A DNA stretch of 64,000 nucleotides from assembly GCF_000340215.1 (NCBI RefSeq), contig NW_006921532.1:4353126-4417125 (forward strand). The letters run 5' to 3'. Positions 21,867 to 31,695 of the stretch are shown in pieces. The notes beneath the pieces are model-generated. The model was not told the DNA's origin. It saw only the letters and a program-made list of their open reading frames with translations, and searched no databases. Every line of letters begins with the position of its first letter. Positions within the stretch are counted from its first letter, which is position 1. Position numbers and translations under genes: made by a program. Source of the DNA: Pseudocercospora fijiensis CIRAD86 (lineage: Eukaryota; Ascomycota; Dothideomycetes; Mycosphaerellales; Mycosphaerellaceae).

Positions 21867-23384
21867 ATGCAAATTCCTGCGGCATGCGCTGCGCGTTCGC
21901 CGCCTAGGATGCAGGTGATAGCGGCAGCAACACTCGTCTTGGTTTTCTTCTATTTTGTTTTCATACCCTCCGGAATACATCGACCATTGGGCACTGCCAG
22001 GTGGCAGCAAATATCGGCACCATTGCAGGCCTCGAACATCACCCTGGACATCGAACTCCTGAAACAGCTCCAAGTGCCGCCGAAGTTTTCTTATCAGAGG
22101 CACTGCATTAGCGCCAGAGAGAGAAATGGCCTGAAGAGGGAATCACTTGTGGAAATTCAAGACCCGATATTTGCTGGCGCCAGACCCGTCGACATCAGCC
22201 TGGACGATGATTTCAAGCCTCAGCCCGATTCCCGAAGCATATTGCCGCCCTGTCAGACGGCTGTCGAGATCGATGTGCCAGACTTCTCCTCTCAACTATC
22301 CAGCAGCACCGAGGCTTTGATGCTAGGCGTGGCGACTTCACTAAAGCGAATCGAGCAGAGCTTGCCAACATTCTCGAGATGGCTGTCCAATACTGGATCG
22401 CCGCTTCTCGTCTTGCTCGTGGACCACCCAGATCTCAGCAAGATCGAAGCGGACCTGCGACGCGTGAGGAGTCAAGCCGAGACGCTTCAAATAGAACTCA
22501 TCTTTGAAGGGTATCAGCATAACTTTGAGCATGACAGCGAAGGTCTAAAGAATTTTGGACTGGCTACTGCACTTGACAAGCATCGTCGAGAGTCGACTCG
22601 ATGGTTTGGTATCATCGACGACGATACCTTCTTCCTCTCACTGCCACGTATGTTGGATGCGTTGCAGCCTTTCGATTCAAACAAAAATTGGTACATCGGA
22701 GCTTTGACTGAAGGCCATACCCGCATTGCAAAGGAAGGTTTCAAAGCCTGGGGCGGTGCTGGCTTCTTCGTTTCACCACCTCTTATGCGCACTTTGGCTG
22801 AGAATGCCGTGGAGTGTACTCCCCTTGACCAGTTCTTCGGCGATATCCTATGGAGAGATTGTATTATGGAGGTGACCTCGCCAACGGTACATCTGACCGA
22901 ACTACGCGGCCTTAACCAGATGGATCTGTGGGGCGATCTCTCTGGCTGGTATGAGGCAGGCTTTTCGCCCATCTTGACTGTGCATCATTGGAAGAGCTGG
23001 CACTTCTATCCGGTTGCCATGGCTCATGTCGTATCAGACGTTGCTGGTCCGGACTCTTTCTTACAACGCTATCTGTTCGGCAATAATACTGTCCTCACGA
23101 ACGGATACAGCATATCTGAGTATCCCAAGGGCTTGCCAGATCTCAATCTTGTAGAGCTCACAATGACAGAAGATGTCAACGTCAACCGCCCACCGCCGCA
23201 GCTAGAGTTCCACCACAGCATGGGACACACCCGACCAGCACTGGAGCTCGGGAGAGACAAGATTCAGTGGAAGTTCAAACACTCCGTCATGACTTCTGAA
23301 GGCACTGTCAGGCAATTCTATGTCAAGAAGGAGAATGATGAAAGAGATGTCAGTGTTATTGAGGTGGACTGGTCCAAGTCATGA
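21867..23384 (+). CDS. Fringe/GT31-like glycosyltransferase, type II membrane
   Basis: Intronless frame of 505 residues. Met at 21,909 (MQVIAAATLVLVFF) is equally possible and would put the anchor at the very N-terminus. A single hydrophobic signal-anchor (about residues 16-34) is followed by a stem and a catalytic domain. The domain contains a DDD metal-binding motif (WFGIIDDDTFF, near residue 249), YIGALTEG, WGGAGFFVSPPLM, DQFFGD and HHWKSWHFYP. These are hallmarks of the Fringe-like/DUF604 group in the GT31 clan, which use UDP-sugars in the Golgi. Two NNT/NIT sequons support luminal orientation. The acceptor is unknown. It is followed 661 bp downstream on the same strand by a GT90 gene. 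Confidence 0.85.
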   Translation: MQIPAACAARSPPRMQVIAAATLVLVFFYFVFIPSGIHRPLGTARWQQISAPLQASNITLDIELLKQLQVPPKFSYQRHCISARERNGLKRESLVEIQDPIFAGARPVDISLDDDFKPQPDSRSILPPCQTAVEIDVPDFSSQLSSSTEALMLGVATSLKRIEQSLPTFSRWLSNTGSPLLVLLVDHPDLSKIEADLRRVRSQAETLQIELIFEGYQHNFEHDSEGLKNFGLATALDKHRRESTRWFGIIDDDTFFLSLPRMLDALQPFDSNKNWYIGALTEGHTRIAKEGFKAWGGAGFFVSPPLMRTLAENAVECTPLDQFFGDILWRDCIMEVTSPTVHLTELRGLNQMDLWGDLSGWYEAGFSPILTVHHWKSWHFYPVAMAHVVSDVAGPDSFLQRYLFGNNTVLTNGYSISEYPKGLPDLNLVELTMTEDVNVNRPPPQLEFHHSMGHTRPALELGRDKIQWKFKHSVMTSEGTVRQFYVKKENDERDVSVIEVDWSKS

Positions 23385-24045
23385 GAAAAGGCCAATGCGT
23401 CTCAATCAGCCTTGCCCGCAATGCTTCCAGGAGTGATACATGCGTCGAGTTCGACCATCGGCGAGGCTTTTGTTGGTCACCGAGTCTGTCCTTGCGGGGT
23501 ATTGTTCGAATGGCAATATGAAGCTTTTGAGAAAGCTTCGAAGGTGAAATATAGATCGTCGATGGTCCTTCAGATCGCGGCATGGAAAAGGAGCTTTTAT
23601 TTGGTGGAAGCTTGCTGTTTTCGGACAGCGATATCCAATGTTGGATCGGAATTCAAATGATACCCACTGAGCAGTCGAATGCGAGCGTTAGTTACATTGC
23701 ATAGAAGGTGTTTGCTTGAGGGGCAGTCATTTATAGTGCTATGAAAGTCGGAACGATTGTTCCTGGAAGGCTGCATCATCTCGTCGCTCCATACCTCCTT
23801 TTCAACTCAACTTGACGTTAGTTGGCTGGATGCTCGCCAAGCAAATGCGCAGTTCCATTTACAGCTGTCGATTGGGTCGCGTCGCCAAGAAGCGCGTGGA
23901 AGCTCAGCCCTACATTGCTCATGCTCGGCGAATCCATGGTTGACCTCCTATTCCACTTTCTCTCCGATCCACTCCACGACCGTGGGCCATTCTTGGGCCG
24001 ACTTTGCACACTTCAATATTCCTCCACAATGGCTATGCGATAATC
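23385..24045. other. Intergenic between the two glycosyltransferase genes
   Basis: This 661-bp interval contains no frame with recognisable coding content. It must include the 3' end of the GT31-like transcript and the promoter of the GT90 gene. AT-rich stretches occur near 23,650-23,760. Confidence 0.4.
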
Positions 24046-25453
24046 ATGGATTCGAAGTTTCACTGTCGAGAGATGGCTTGGGCACCGAAATCGCGTAGGA
24101 TCACCCTGGTGGTCGCCGCTGTGGCCTTGTTCGCCTTCTTTTATGTCTATTCCCACGAGTGGAGCCCGACACCTTCCGAGACATATTCCTCACAATCGTC
24201 ATGGTCGGAAGGTGCTCACAGCGGCCCGGTCAAGGGCGACTGGCAGTGGGTCGCGGACCGCGATCGCAACAACCATTCTTTGACCTCCCAGCAATGTCAC
24301 CAGGCATTCCCAGATCTCTACAGCGAGATTTACCGATCGCAAGCATATTGGCGGGATCGATTAGGCCCAGCCGGGAAGTTGACTGAAGAGAATTGGGGTT
24401 TGAAATGGAGCAATGATGGCGGTCTAAGAGCACTGATATGGGAGGGAAAGCTCTACATAATCGAGTCTCGTGGGCTCAATCATTTCTTACATTGGAAAGA
24501 GAGATCACATGCTACGCTGCATAACATCCAGCGTGCGATCATAGGCGCGCGAGAACCGATCCCAAATATCGAGTTTAGCATTAAGATCAACGATAAGATC
24601 GAGCTCACGAATGAGCATCCGAACAACACGGTATGGAACTTCAATCGGGACGTGCACGATGAAGCGATGAAGCAGGTGTGGTTGATACCGGACTTCAACT
24701 TCTGGGCTTACCCACGCGTTGCCGGCGCATACGGTGACTTTCAGCGACAAGCTATCGACTTCTACGATGACTACAATTGGAAAACGCCTAAGCTTATTTG
24801 GCGAGGCACAACAGAGTTCAACCCCGAAATTCGGGTCAAGCTGATCGAGCAGAGTGACGGAAAGAGCTGGTCTGATGTCCACAAGGTTGCAGAAGACGTA
24901 CATGACGAGGAAGCCACGAAATGGAGGATCAACATGCCGGACCATTGCAAGTACAAATTTGCGGTGCATACAGAGGGAACAACATGGTCAGGCCGCTTGA
25001 AATACCTGCTCAGCTGTCATTCCACAATCATTATACACCCCTTGAGATACACAACACATCTGTACCATCTCCTGGAAGCTGAGGGGCCGAATCAGAATTA
25101 CGTTAGATGCGAAAAAGACTGGAGCGACCTTCCGTCAACCATGGATGACCTCCTCGCGAACCCTTCGAAAGCAAAGAGAATTGCAGACAACGCCGCAGCC
25201 AAGTTCAGAGACAGATACTTCACACCCGCCGCACAAACCTGCTACTTCAGAGAACTCTTTAAGGTCTGGTCGGACATCACTCCTGCGCCCAACCCATACG
25301 TAGAAAATAAGCTACCTGATGGCACAACAGAAAAGGTGTGGCGTGGTATGACTTATGAGGAATATGTGTAAGTGTTCGACCCACATTGATACACTGAAAT
25401 GTTTCTGACTTTGCCACAGATTCTTGGACAAAGGCTATAACGATGGACACTGA
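24046..25453 (+). CDS. CAP10-like GT90 glycosyltransferase, 2 exons
   Basis: Exons 24046-25367 and 25420-25453, with a 52-nt GTAAGT..CACAG intron, giving 451 residues ending EYVFLDKGYNDGH. An N-terminal cytoplasmic stretch precedes one membrane anchor (about residues 19-35, LVVAAVALFAFFYVY), making it a type II Golgi protein. Glyco_transf_90 features are QCHQAFPDLYSEI, WRDR, a central IWRGTTEFNP, an HCKYKFAVHTEG block followed by WSGRLKYLLSCHSTII, and a tail with CYFRELF. The family includes Cryptococcus Cap10/Cap59-associated xylosyltransferase-like enzymes and animal POGLUT/Rumi. In filamentous fungi the substrate is usually unknown. The start at 24,046 was chosen because the longer frame from 24,004 adds only a short non-conserved leader. 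Confidence 0.88.
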
Positions 25454-25881
25454 TTGGAGGATGTGGCCGACTTAATTCAACTGCTATCTGCCTAAGCTCA
25501 AGCAGGTCTTATGTGTTTGCACGGCGTGGTCTGCATTTGGTCGGCGCAAGAACTATTGCGATATTTGGATACGCTTTTTCTAGCAAGGCGTTGACGGAGG
25601 TGAGTGGCACTGGCACTGTTGTCCGGGCATTTGGGAATGTGAATACCAGCAGGCGGAAGACCTGAAGATAAGTGCAGTATGATCAAGTGTATGACCTATT
25701 CCAGGCCGAGGTGGCCCAACATGTTTATCAAGCGCTGTGCTTTGCTCAGCTCCAAAAATTTGCTTCTTCAAGTCTTCGTTTCATGCCAAGACCACGCATT
25801 ACGTTAGCGAATCATGACCTTGGCAAGGCTTTGCAATTTGCGTAGTTCTATTGCATAGACCAACCCTCCAAACTTGACACC
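25454..25881. other. Intergenic, no supported gene
   Basis: Short frames on both strands only; contains the GT90 3' end and the promoter of the ankyrin gene. Confidence 0.4.
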
Positions 25882-26577
25882 ATGGCACAAACCCCGAGCA
25901 TTGATATCTTACTGAACCTGGTGCCAGAAAGACCGAATGTCGTTCTCGAAAAGTTGCAAGCGCACCCGACATTGGCTCATAGACAGGACGGCCACGGATA
26001 TTCTCTCGTCCATGCTGCAGCTTCCTATGGCCATTCAGACCTTCTGCAGGCATTGGTGAAGGATTTCAAAGTCGATCCGAATATCAAGGACGAAGATGGG
26101 GAAACGGCTCTATTCAGCGTAGATGGAGAAGCAGCGGTCCAAATCACACAGCAACTGCTTGCTCTCGGCACAGACATTAACCATCGCAACAATGAGGGAC
26201 AAACCGCTGCTGAGAAATTAGACGATGAAGACGAGCAGCCTATGGTCGCTGCATATCTCAGGCAAATACTAGCAGGGTCAGGAAGTGCAGTCACCAGTGA
26301 ACAAAACGAAGCAGTCACGAATGGTGAGCAAAATGGCGTTCACCCTCCACCCCCATTGCCTCAAGGTCTGGAGCTCAACGTCGGCACCATGATGCCATCA
26401 GAGGCAGGCGAAGAACCAGATCCAGAGTTTCGAAGACGTATCGAAGAATTGGCCGCTCGAAGCGATTTCGAGACCGAAGCAGGTCAGCGAGATCTACGCA
26501 ATCTGGTGTCGGACGCTCTTTCTGGCATCACCAATGAAGGCAGAGGTCCACCGGCGACACGGAGACGAGTGGATTGA
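25882..26577 (+). CDS. Small ankyrin-repeat protein
   Basis: An intronless 231-residue protein. Ankyrin repeats occupy about residues 20-125: GYSLVHAAASYGHSDLLQAL, then DPNIKDEDGETALF, then DINHRNNEGQTAAEKLDDED. An acidic linker with a poly-Pro patch and the conserved-looking segment LELNVGTMMPSEAGEEPDPEFRRRIEELA follow. The C-terminus is basic. It resembles a widespread small fungal ankyrin protein used as a protein-binding adaptor; no catalytic function is expected. The start codon lies in a CACCATGGC context, good for eukaryotic initiation. Confidence 0.85.
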   Translation: MAQTPSIDILLNLVPERPNVVLEKLQAHPTLAHRQDGHGYSLVHAAASYGHSDLLQALVKDFKVDPNIKDEDGETALFSVDGEAAVQITQQLLALGTDINHRNNEGQTAAEKLDDEDEQPMVAAYLRQILAGSGSAVTSEQNEAVTNGEQNGVHPPPPLPQGLELNVGTMMPSEAGEEPDPEFRRRIEELAARSDFETEAGQRDLRNLVSDALSGITNEGRGPPATRRRVD

Positions 26578-27105
26578 CAAGGCTCGTGGCAGTTTGAAAG
26601 ATATTGGTCGACAGCTTCGGACCACCCCACGCCTTTGAGAGGTCCATGTGAGCGCAGGACTCATCGTCAGATGCAATAACGATACCCCAAACTTTGTCGA
26701 ACACATGGGTATGGATGCGTCCACGGGTTGCATCCGGGAGCTCCAAGACGACAGTTGTGGACGTGGTCAACTACCGATATCAAAGGGAGGATGCCTGGCT
26801 TCTGCCGGAAAGCACATACCACCAGAAGTTACTTCATCAATCAGGTTACCAGGGGAAATACAGCATGCTCGCTTGAGCATTGGAGGCCTGAGCTGCGGAT
26901 ACACAGATGTTCCAGAGTTCTCGACTTCGTTAGTTCAGACTCTGTTCTTCCCGTAAATCAAAGTGACAGGACGATCTGCTGCAAGAACTAGAGGTTCGGC
27001 AACCTCGTCTGGTTCTTTGCCCGAAATCCTTGGAAGCACGCTTTTTGCCTTTTGCTTTGCGGGGTTATCGCGCGATGCTACCACGCGAACGTGGACTAGC
27101 AAGGG
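26578..27105. other. Intergenic up to the pogo element
   Basis: No coding evidence on either strand. The composition remains host-like until the TA at 27,106-27,107, after which the RIP-altered element begins. Confidence 0.4.
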
Positions 27106-27107
27106 TA

Positions 27108-27148
27108 GAAGTCTTCCCCACCTGCCGCACACTCCCGCCTGCCGCACA
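27108..27148 (+). repeat. pogo element left terminal inverted repeat
   Basis: Pairs with 29,224-29,264 with three mismatches over 41 bp. Within it the block CCTGCCGCACA occurs twice in direct orientation, likely transposase-binding subrepeats. Confidence 0.9.
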
Positions 27149-29223
27149 GCAGCGCACGGTTTCACTATATATATTCAACACGGTCGCATTCACTTAATAA
27201 TAGTCGGATTGTAGAGATTATTAGTGCATATGAAAGCGCTGAAAGCGCTCTTCAATCTAATATAGAGATTATGTCCTATATCGTACTAGAAGCCGCATAA
27301 TACGTATAGGCTTACTAGAAGCCGAACTACTAGCTTTCTTGCTTAGAGACACTACAACGTCTTACTTAGGCGGTTGCTCGAAGACAATACGCCGGAGGGG
27401 GTTCTTTGCCTTCTTAATAACTTCCTATAGGTTAGTATTTAGCTGTCTAGCGGCCTGTTTATTTACCTTCTTTATCTCCTTCTTATAGGCTTCCTTAGCA
27501 AGCCTTACCTTCTTTTCTTTAGCCTCTAGTTGTCGCTATATAGCCTTTAGCTGTTTAATACTAAGTGTGTATTGCTTCTTAAGTGCCTTCTACACCTTCT
27601 CGTCTTATTTACGAGCCGCCTCCGCCTCCTTCTATTATTCCCTCTCTTACTATATTTCCTTAGCTCTTAGTAGCTTAGAAGGGCTATAGAATATAGAAGC
27701 AGAGCCGTCTTCTGCCCTTACTTGTTTAAACAACTTCTTACCTCGTTTGCGGCGCTTCTACTTATTATATAGGGCCTGTTTAAGACTATTAACTTAAGTA
27801 AGAAGCAATAAATTCTTAGCTACTAAGGTACTAACTTTGCTACGTAGGCTAAGGACCTTATTAGTATCCTTATGCTTTACCTCCCTACGGATTAACGCAC
27901 TTATCTTCCGCTAGTCTTGTATAGTAAGTAAGCTACTCGTAGAAGGCCTAGAACCTATAGAAGGCCTTAATAGTAGGTTTAAATAGTCGCTATATAGCTT
28001 CGGTAATAGCAGCTTAGATAGGACTACTTCCGGATTGAATAGATAGATACTAGTCTTCTTAAAAGCAGACTCAATATTATAAGGTGTTAGTGCTAGTGTC
28101 TAGGCTTGCTAGAAGAGTGTAAAGAAGGCCCTCTTTATAATACCTTGTATTGCTTGTAACCTATATAGATAGGCGTTTAAAGCGGTTAAATACTACGAGG
28201 TAAGGGGTGCGAATATAGCTATATCTAGTGGTTATAGCCGGTAAGTTGAATAAGGTAGATATACGCCTACTAATATCTTCCTTTTAAGAGCCTAGTTAAT
28301 AAACTTTATAGTTAAATAAGAGCCGTGTCTATTAATTATAAGTAGCCTCTAATCGCGACTATTACGAGCCTTCTTCTTTATAAAACGGTCGTATACTTTA
28401 GTTAACTATTTGAAGCCGAGTTTATCTAAAGTCTAGCCTATTAGAGAGGTTGTAAAGAAGGCTGTATGCTTATCTAGGTCTATATCTTCTACCTAGGTGT
28501 CCTAAAGATTGCTAGGTTAAGCCTTATAGATTAGTATAGGTAGAAGGCTCGTAAGGTTAGCGGAAATAGCTACAATACAGGTTATCTACTCTCTGTTGCT
28601 ATCCTATAGGTGTCCTATAAGCTGTCTACTCTTAACTGCGTTCTTTAAGAAGTATCTTAATGCCTTGCTTAAGACCCTAATTATAAAGCCCTTCTCGTCT
28701 ATATTTATAATATTCTTTAGCTTAATATCGTACTTATTAATAGCCGCTTATAACTTCTCGAAGTACTAAGTATAGGAGAGATAGCTATCCGCCTTCTTAC
28801 GAGCCTTATCTAAGTTGCTAATATATGCTGAATCTAGGTGTTCCCTCTACCGGTATTTAAAGCGAGTAGGCTAGTTCTTTCTAGGCATATTACTATAGAT
28901 TTCGTAGGCGAAGTTACATATTATTATAGCGGTCGGAGGGAGGGCTAACTTAGTAAGAATATTGATGTAATCGCAGAGGGTTTGTTCTTATTATAGTGTC
29001 AGTAATTGCTGTTCTTTATACTGCTACTGCTTAGTTCTAGCTTTACTATTCTATAGCTTGCTTAATTTCGTACGCTTAACGGAATACTTCCTTACAGTAG
29101 CAGAAATATTCGGCTTCTTCTGCTCTTTCAAATCAGCTATTGCACGCCTATATTGCTGGTCTATATCTATAGTTATAGTTGTTGGAAGATAGAAGGTCGA
29201 ATTTCGAGAAAGTCAAATCGAGG

Positions 29224-29264
29224 TGTGCGACAGGCGGGGCTGTGCGGCAGGTGGGGAAGACTTC
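29224..29264 (-). repeat. pogo element right terminal inverted repeat
   Basis: Inverse complement of 27,108-27,148. The outer 24 bases are identical; the second internal copy of the CCTGCCGCACA block has one RIP-compatible C/T change. Confidence 0.9.
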
Positions 29265-29266
29265 TA

Positions 29267-29571
29267 AGGATGCACTCCATGTGGAGGACTTGGGGATGGA
29301 AGAGTCTGTTCGCATCGCATCTTGGTTGCATTCATGAAGTTCGGCGCCTGCCATTCGGTAGCCCAACTAATCCTTGATGTGGTCAGCGGACATATCACAG
29401 GCGAATTGGCGGCTGAACTGGTAGTGTACTTCGCATACCATTGAATAAAAACACCGCCTTCTTCACCTTCCTCCGACACACCATCTCCAGGCTGTTATCA
29501 AAAGTTGCCTCACAAGAAGAGCAGGATCTGTTGCGGCCACTCATAGAGTGCGCGCCATCATTCTGCCCAAC
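29267..29571. promoter_or_regulatory. Upstream region of the sugar porter gene
   Basis: A 305-bp interval between the pogo target TA and the MFS start codon. The transposon therefore sits directly in or next to the porter's promoter. No discrete site can be assigned. Confidence 0.35.
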
Positions 29572-31389
29572 ATGGCCATCTTCAAGAAGCAGTCGCTGAA
29601 GACAGGCAACACAACCAGGACGAAGGCTTCAGAGCTCACACTCCGGGCGTCAATATGTGCGTTTGCCACCATCTTCACCGTCTGACGAGACGTGAGAGCA
29701 CTAACCTGTGCATCGCACAGACCCAATTTGCTTAGTCACCATACTGTTTTTCCTCTGGGGCTTCTCCTATGGTAAGAAAGCACAATTCCGTACTGAGCCT
29801 ACCCATGTCTGACCTGCGAGCCAGGTCTGCTCGACACGTTGAATAAGCACTTTCAAAATACTTTGGGCATAACGAAGTCGAGATCAAGTGGACTCCAAGC
29901 AGCATATTTCGGCGCATATCCTCTGGCCTCCCTTGGGCACGCCAACTGGCTGCTGCGCCATTATGGCTACAAAATCGTCTTCATCTGGGGCCTGTGCCTG
30001 TACGGAATCGGCGCTTTGGTCGCTTGGCCCTGTATTCTTCATCGATCGTTCGGCGGCTTCTGTGCTGCCATCTTTATCATCGGCAATGGCCTTGGATCAT
30101 TGGAAACAGCAGCAAATCCTTACATCACCGTGTGTGGACCGCCACGATACTCTGAGATGCGTATCAATCTTTCGCAAGCCTTCAATGGAGTTGGAACCGT
30201 GGTCGCTCCAGTCCTTGGCTCTTACGTTTTCTTCAAGGATACGGGTGACAGCACGGATTCGTTGAAGAACGTGCAGTGGGTATACCTTGCGATTGCGTGT
30301 TTCGTATTCGCTCTGTCGGTCGTGTTCTACTTGTAAGTGTGGCAAAATCACAATCTGCATGTGATCCATCGATTCGTTTCTCTAACACATCACCCCCCCA
30401 GCTCTCCGATACCAGAAATCACCGACGCAGATATGGAGTTCCAAGCTGAGGAGACGCACGCTGGAAGCAGCGATCAGTCCTTCTGGAAACAATACAGACT
30501 CTTCCACGCCGCGTTCGCCCAATTCTGCTACGTTGGAGCCCAAGTCGCCGTCGCTTCATACTTTATCAATTACGCAGTAGAAGCAGGAAGAACAGACAAG
30601 GTCGCCTCACAGCTTCTGGCCGGAGCCCAAGGTTCCTTTGCCATTGGACGTTTCGCCGGCGTGGCACTTATGAAATATATCAGACCTCGATGGGTATTTC
30701 TGGTCTATCTGACAATGTATATTCTCTCTTTTTTTTTCTTCAAGCTTCAACCTATTACAGAAGAGATATCATTCTGACCGCAAGTCTTTACAGGTGCATC
30801 GTCTTCATCTCTCCGGCCGTTGGCCTCAAACACGGAAACTCGGGCATAGCAATGCTCTACATCACACTATTCTTCGAATCGATTATCTTCCCGACCATCG
30901 TCGCTCTTGGTATGCGCGGTCTTGGGAGACACAGCAAACGCGGAGCAGGTTGGATCGTTGGCGGTGTCTGTGGCGGTGCAGTAGTGCCACCAGTAAGTCT
31001 CACGATTTCCAGGCACAAACCCTCATATTCGATGCATCTGCTGACCTGGTGCGCTTCGCTTTTTGTAGGCTTTGGGCGGAGCAGCAGATGCCTCATCGAC
31101 AGCCAAAGCCATGTCTGTCCCACTCGCCTTCTTCCTGGTAGCTTGGACATATCCTTTCTGCGTGAACTTCGTCGCGTCGTACAGAGAGCCTGCCGATAAG
31201 TTTGGGACTGCGGAGATTGGACTGAAGCATACCGACCCGGTCAAGGACGTTGAAAGTGCGAGCAATGGAGGCAGTGGACACGAGGCGGCCATTCTGGAGT
31301 CCGAAGTTGAGAAGGATAAAGCTGGTGTGGTGCATCAGGAGACGGAGAAGGAGATGGAGACTGCTGAGATTCAGGAAGTGAAGAATTGA
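29572..31389 (+). CDS. MFS sugar porter, FucP/glucose-galactose type, 6 exons
   Basis: A predicted proton-coupled hexose or fucose-type transporter in a cellular membrane. Exons: 29572-29656, 29721-29771, 29825-30332, 30402-30716, 30794-30992 and 31069-31389 (492 residues). Splicing rebuilds the first transmembrane region, SIYPICLVTILFFLWGFSYG, followed by LLDTLNKHFQ, the classic FHS-family start (FLWGF..LxDxLNKHFQ). Other blocks are LQAAYFGAYPLASLG, GLGSLETAANPY, NLSQAFNGVGTVVAPVLGSY, GAQGSFAIGRFAGVALM and ALGGAADASSTAKAMSVPLA. About 12 helices are expected. The final 60 residues are acidic/Lys-rich and cytosolic. All five introns have GT-AG ends, and two small early exons explain why no single long frame covers the start. 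Confidence 0.87.
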
Positions 31390-31695
31390 TGGCAAGAATT
31401 TGGATAGTGCATGGAAGCATTTCATAATGTTGCGAATGCTTTTACGGAGGAGGAAAGGATCGAGCAGAAGCCACGGGGAGCATAGTTAGTGCTTATTCCA
31501 TGAAATGCACTACATATGATTTACTTTCATATACCCAATCGAATTTTTTATGACAGTCTTCGATTTGCATTTCATAGCTGTTTACCGGTTCGAGTGATCT
31601 TTGGCTGCAACGAGAATTCCAGTCACGCTGATGGTTTGCAGAGTGGCCCCTGCTAGTTTTGGGTATCATTTCTGTCAAATAGTAATGGTGCTCAA

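Larger units (their letters stand above)
27108..29264 (-). mobile_element. RIP-inactivated pogo/Fot1-type DNA transposon
   Basis: A 2157-bp element between TA dinucleotides (27,106-27,107 and 29,265-29,266), the insertion signature of Tc1/mariner/pogo. The ends share a 41-bp inverted repeat with 24 perfect outer bases (GAAGTCTTCCCCACCTGCCG..). Reading the minus strand through many TAG codons gives a pogo-like transposase. It has a helix-turn-helix N-terminus (ISATVRKYSVKRTKL near 29,110) and NIDEKGF with the first catalytic Asp (about 28,690). LLIINRHGS, a decayed IDGHGS second-Asp block, lies near 28,330, followed by PYSTYRL.PLD. A Lys-rich C-terminal tail extends to about 27,400. The element cannot encode an intact enzyme. 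Confidence 0.9.
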
